Assembly (NCBI GenBank): GCA_023436115.1
Contig: JAEZKQ010000023.1
Coordinates: 29,489 to 93,488 of the forward strand
Direction: 5' to 3'
DNA length: 64,000 nt
From: Bacillota bacterium
GTDB lineage: Bacteria > Bacillota > Clostridia > Christensenellales > SZUA-584
Shown: piece by piece, positions 61,077-64,000 of the stretch
Layout of the letters: each line of letters starts with the position of its first letter
Position numbering within the stretch: the first letter of the stretch is position 1
Notes under the pieces: model-generated
The model's database searches: none
What the model was told of the DNA's origin: nothing
What the model saw: only the letters and a program-made list of their open reading frames with translations
Translations under genes and position numbers: made by a program

Positions 61077-62087
61077 ATGAGTAACGTTAATAAATGCTTG
61101 CCGGGTATTCTGCTTTCAGGGGGAATTGCTGCTATCGCTTATATAATCAGTTTATTTCTCCCTGCCGGTATTCTTGGGGAAACACTGATCGCGCTGCTTT
61201 TGGGTATGCTGATGAACCCATTGATTTGTCGTTATGATGTTTTCGCCTTGGGGCTCAACTGGGCATCGAAAATAGTCCTGCGCGCGGGGATTATCCTTGC
61301 AGGCATAACTCTAAGCTTTCTACAGGTAATAACAGTCGGGAAGTATGCTCTGATACTCATGCTGTTCACCCTTACAACATCCTTTGGTGTGGGATGTGTA
61401 TGTAAGAAAGTATTTAAAATAAATTGGAAGCTAGCGAGCCTTCTTTCGGTAAGTACCGCTATTTGCGGAGGAACTGCTGTTGCCACAGTAGGTCCCGCCA
61501 TTCGAGCGGAGAACCGGGATATCGCTTACGCAATATCTGCCACTTTTCTTTTTGACATCATAACGGTCATCGCCTTCCCTTGGATAGGTCAACTTTTGGG
61601 TCTGAGTGATACTGGCTATGGACTTTGGATTGGTACCGCTGTCAACGATACATCCTCGGTTGTTGCGGCGGGATATGCGTTTTCCGATACTGCAGGTTCT
61701 CTTGCAACAATTGTTAAGCTGACTCGAACATTGTTTATCGTTCCTGTTGTGCTTGTCTTTTCATGGATATACGCAAAAAAGGAAACACCATTGCAAACAG
61801 CCGACAAGGTAAGCATATGCAAAATATTTCCTTGGTTTATTCTCGGTTTCCTCGCTGTAGTCGGCATCAGAAGCACGGGATTTGTTCCAGAGCCTGTCGT
61901 CGGCGGAGTGTCCTTTCTGTCAAAGTTCTTTTTATCAATGGCATTGGCGGCAATCGGTTTGAAAACCAGCCTTAAGGAAGTGGTCGGCGTTGGTGTAAAA
62001 CCAATGATTGCAGGGATTATCATAGATATCTCAGTGGTTATTGTGTCTTTGTTTGCACAAGCAGGGATACAACACTTAATAAAATAA
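61077..62087 (+). CDS. YeiH family (UPF0324) membrane protein
   Basis: A 336-residue membrane protein with about ten hydrophobic segments of the YeiH family (putative sulfate or sulfite exporter). Conserved sequence includes ISTAICGGTAVATVGPAIRAENRDIAYAISATFLFD, GTAVNDTSSVVAAGYAFSD and VKLTRTLFIVP. A frame is open from 60981, but that ATG lies within the operator; AAAGGGA before ATG 61077 is spaced 12 bases, so the exact start is moderately certain. Regulation by the divergent LysR protein is very likely. Confidence 0.88.
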   Translation: MSNVNKCLPGILLSGGIAAIAYIISLFLPAGILGETLIALLLGMLMNPLICRYDVFALGLNWASKIVLRAGIILAGITLSFLQVITVGKYALILMLFTLTTSFGVGCVCKKVFKINWKLASLLSVSTAICGGTAVATVGPAIRAENRDIAYAISATFLFDIITVIAFPWIGQLLGLSDTGYGLWIGTAVNDTSSVVAAGYAFSDTAGSLATIVKLTRTLFIVPVVLVFSWIYAKKETPLQTADKVSICKIFPWFILGFLAVVGIRSTGFVPEPVVGGVSFLSKFFLSMALAAIGLKTSLKEVVGVGVKPMIAGIIIDISVVIVSLFAQAGIQHLIK

Positions 62088-62248
62088 AAAAAAATTATAA
62101 TCGCTGGAAACATAGGATCTGTTAAAATGATATATTGTGATTAGGCCAATATGTTGACAATATGTATTTATAAACACACAAAACATAGCTATTAATCCCT
62201 AAGGACAGTATTTTTCTAATTGGTTCAAATAGCCTAAACAGGACATGT

Positions 62249-62297
62249 AAAAACAGACTCCCGCAGGGAACAAACACCTGCAAGGGTGTCTGTTTTT
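62249..62297 (+). terminator. Terminator-like hairpin after yeiH
   Basis: AAAAACAGAC with GTCTGTTTTT, plus inner CCC/GGG and GCAGG/CCTGC pairs, form a long stem with a T-tract. It lies about 160 bases after the stop. Confidence 0.8.
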
Positions 62298-62520
62298 ATG
62301 TGTGATAAGAGGATTCGAACACGAGCCTGACGCTGCTTCGGAGCAGAGGATGCTTGGCTTCGTTTTGCTTTACAACAAACTGCGCCCGCTTTCTTGCTCC
62401 TCCTTTTCCCCGCAAAGCCACACGTATTGTGGGGACCCAGAGATGAAGGCGGGTGAGGTGCCGTGATAGGGAGCGAAGCGATCGGAGTAAATCCAAGTTC
62501 CGTTGCCAAAAAGGCAGAGA
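62298..62520. repeat. Repeat-like intergenic sequence with tRNA-3'-end resemblance
   Basis: The bases 62487-62508 resemble the 3' part of tRNA-Gln in this window (17 of the last 19 bases match, including the CCA). On the minus strand, GTGTTCGAATCC near 62307-62322 resembles a T-arm. AGATGAAGGCGGG and GGGAGCG (62440-62475) recur at 63805-63841. It looks like a degraded, dispersed tRNA-derived or mobile-element-derived repeat, without a supported gene. Confidence 0.45.
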
Positions 62521-62778
62521 GAGTGTTTCGCATTACAATCAACATATTCAATACATATGAGAACTATATAGCTTTTTGGTTATGTTGATTGTGTTATTTA
62601 CAAAAAAATTGAATATATATATTTAATTTACAGTTTTTAGTATTTTAGGAGTATAATTTATCGAAGTACAAATTGAAACAAATATGCTGTGTCCCAAAAC
62701 ATACATAGATATTTACGGTTCAAATAGGATTCGAGAAGTTTACCGGTGTGCATTTGCAAGCCGGTAAGGAGGATAATT

Positions 62779-63618
62779 ATGAAAAAGATATTATTAATGA
62801 TGATACTTATCACATGCTCTTTATTTTGTGCATGCTCGTCTGTTATTAACGGTATAGATATCAGAGTCGAGCCGGCAGAATGGACATATGACGGCGAAGA
62901 TATTATGGATTCCATTGTCAATGACATCGGAGATGAATCGGAGACATGGAACGAGCTGTACTACCCGTATATCATTTTTCGGCAAACTGATGAGTCGAAG
63001 GTTCTTCTGTTTAACAACAGCCGGATAGCCGTCATAAAAGACTATGCTAAGTCTTCCGGTAAAATTATCGACACGAAAGCGTACTATCCTGATCAGTTTG
63101 GTTCATTGGAAGATGAAATGATGCTCGGCAAAAGCGTTTATTTTGATGTAAGCCAAAACGGCAGATTTACGCTGATGGGCTGTTCAATTGACGGGCAGCC
63201 TATATATATTTTTGATAATGAAAACAACAAAGCAACAAAGATCACACTGTCCGGGCAAAAACGCGCGTTTTTTATCGATAATTCTCTTTATGTGTGCGTA
63301 GCAACCAGCAGCGTCGGTTTTTCCGGTGAGTATACCACATCATTTTTATATGATCCTGACAGCGGTAAAGTCGAAAAGACCACATTTACAGAGCCGGAAG
63401 AATCGGATATCCCTGATCTGAGCGGGTATACTGACCTTGGAAGTATCTCATCACAAAGTGACATATCAAAATGGTATGGGTATGTTTCAGAACGAGTTAT
63501 AACGGAATCAAATAATGTCGATCCGTATAACGTGCGGTTGTACCTCTATAATTCAGAAGACAAAACATACTGCTCTGATATTATCAGCCTGATGGAACTG
63601 ATAAGGCTAGATCAATAG
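62779..63618 (+). CDS. Lipoprotein of unknown function
   Basis: A 279-residue lipoprotein: signal peptide MKKILLMMILITCSLFCAC with lipidation at the second cysteine, then a mixed-strand extracellular domain. Stretches such as GRFTLMGCSIDGQPIYIFDNENNKATKITL and SGYTDLGSISSQSDISKWYG suggest a beta-rich, possibly propeller-like fold, but I cannot name a family. AAGGAGG lies six bases before ATG 62779; an earlier in-frame ATG is at 62746. It stands alone between repeat-rich regions. Confidence 0.7.
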   Translation: MKKILLMMILITCSLFCACSSVINGIDIRVEPAEWTYDGEDIMDSIVNDIGDESETWNELYYPYIIFRQTDESKVLLFNNSRIAVIKDYAKSSGKIIDTKAYYPDQFGSLEDEMMLGKSVYFDVSQNGRFTLMGCSIDGQPIYIFDNENNKATKITLSGQKRAFFIDNSLYVCVATSSVGFSGEYTTSFLYDPDSGKVEKTTFTEPEESDIPDLSGYTDLGSISSQSDISKWYGYVSERVITESNNVDPYNVRLYLYNSEDKTYCSDIISLMELIRLDQ

Positions 63619-64000
63619 AAATTATATCTTGTTAGTGCAGGAAACATCACTCTTTAAAATTAAGATCACTCATCACCTGGGAGGATTGTTGCTTACTTTC
63701 GTTGATGACATGTGCTACATTGCTTTAATGCGAACCCTGCATCTGTGCCTAAAAAACTCTTGAGGGGCCTTTGGAGAAAAGCCCAATCCAATCAAGACGT
63801 CAAGATGAAGGCGGGCGAACATGCCGCGATTGGGAGCGCAGATTCAACTTGCTGCATGACAGATTGTGATGAAATTGTAGGTTTGTCAAACATATTGGAC
63901 AGTGTATGATGCGAGATATTCGGTTGGCGATCGCCAACCGAGCGGGCGCATAGGTATCTTGTTTGAGCGGTATCGATAGACTTCAAGCTGGTGCTTGAAG
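63619..64000. other. Terminal intergenic region with palindromes
   Basis: No convincing gene; a 65-codon frame to 63909 is short and unsupported. It contains a second copy of the AGATGAAGGCGGG-GGGAGCG repeat (63805-63841), a perfect 20-base palindrome (63921-63940) and a hairpin CTTCAAGC-TGGT-GCTTGAAG ending exactly at the window edge (63981-64000). Confidence 0.5.
63921..63940. repeat. Perfect palindrome CGGTTGGCGATCGCCAACCG
   Basis: Both arms of ten bases match exactly, centred on GCGATCGC. It may be a transcription signal, a protein-binding site or a methylation target (it contains GATC). Confidence 0.7.

Noticed and set aside
63712..63909. 65-codon plus-strand frame
   Set aside because: No ribosome site or recognisable features; it covers the dispersed repeat.
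1..64000. CRISPR array
   Set aside because: No set of regularly spaced direct repeats was found; the repeats seen are hairpins or two-copy elements.

Overview
The window reads as a chromosomal segment of an anaerobic, endospore-forming Clostridia-type member of the Bacillota. The reasons are spoIIE, spoVG, a SpoIID/LytB protein, a PdaB-like deacetylase, the rapZ-whiA-crh cluster, Shine-Dalgarno starts with frequent TTG/GTG codons, a TM1266-type hydrogenase-system regulator, QueG-like Fe-S and GGGtGRT/NifU-like proteins. Most of it has near-even base composition (30 of 60 bases are G+C at 10921-10980). All functions are read from sequence and family memory; no database search was run.

Layout. 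1-12 kb: 3' end of pnp, a hotdog thioesterase, mgsA, a polysaccharide deacetylase, a double-OB SSB-like protein, an FAD dehydrogenase, a membrane diguanylate cyclase, an ABC exporter pair, LemA and a DUF2207 protein. 11.8-15 kb: an accessory patch with a 209-bp multi-hairpin element, a decayed peroxiredoxin fragment, an AT-rich leftward three-gene operon (stand-alone colicin E3-type RNase domain, a 105-aa partner, an ImmA/IrrE metalloprotease) and an intact peroxiredoxin. 15.3-20.1 kb: a ribose-type sugar ABC transporter followed by a polyol dehydrogenase. 20.2-24.6 kb (minus): MoxR-DUF58-transglutaminase operon. 24.85-25.3 kb: a cyclic di-GMP-I riboswitch with promoter and terminator but no evident downstream gene.

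25.3-34.2 kb holds a DUF1540 protein, rho, a membrane acyltransferase-like protein, tyrS-GNAT-yigZ, spoVG, a PIN-TRAM protein and a CarD-like regulator. 34.3-45.4 kb is a cell-envelope and growth block: sodC, FHA-FtsW/RodA-PBP-uvrC, then murB-PHP-rapZ-whiA-crh, an Rnk-like factor and an MreB-family actin. 45.4-58.5 kb: GGGtGRT with its NifU-like partner, spoIIE, a SpoIID protein with five SH3b repeats, a DnaA-box cluster, a CARDB-like surface protein, an orphan solute-binding lipoprotein, and a TM1266 regulator preceded by a switch-like leader, then cobT.

58.6-64 kb: a QueG-like Fe-S protein, tRNA-Val, a 6S RNA candidate and tRNA-Gln in tandem, a LysR/YeiH pair sharing a perfect operator dyad, repeat-rich intergenic DNA and a lipoprotein of unknown function.

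The most interesting items are the E3-type RNase/ImmA operon, the orphan c-di-GMP riboswitch, the leader with mutually exclusive helices before the TM1266 gene, the DnaA-box cluster away from dnaA, and the hairpin element beside the peroxiredoxin relic.
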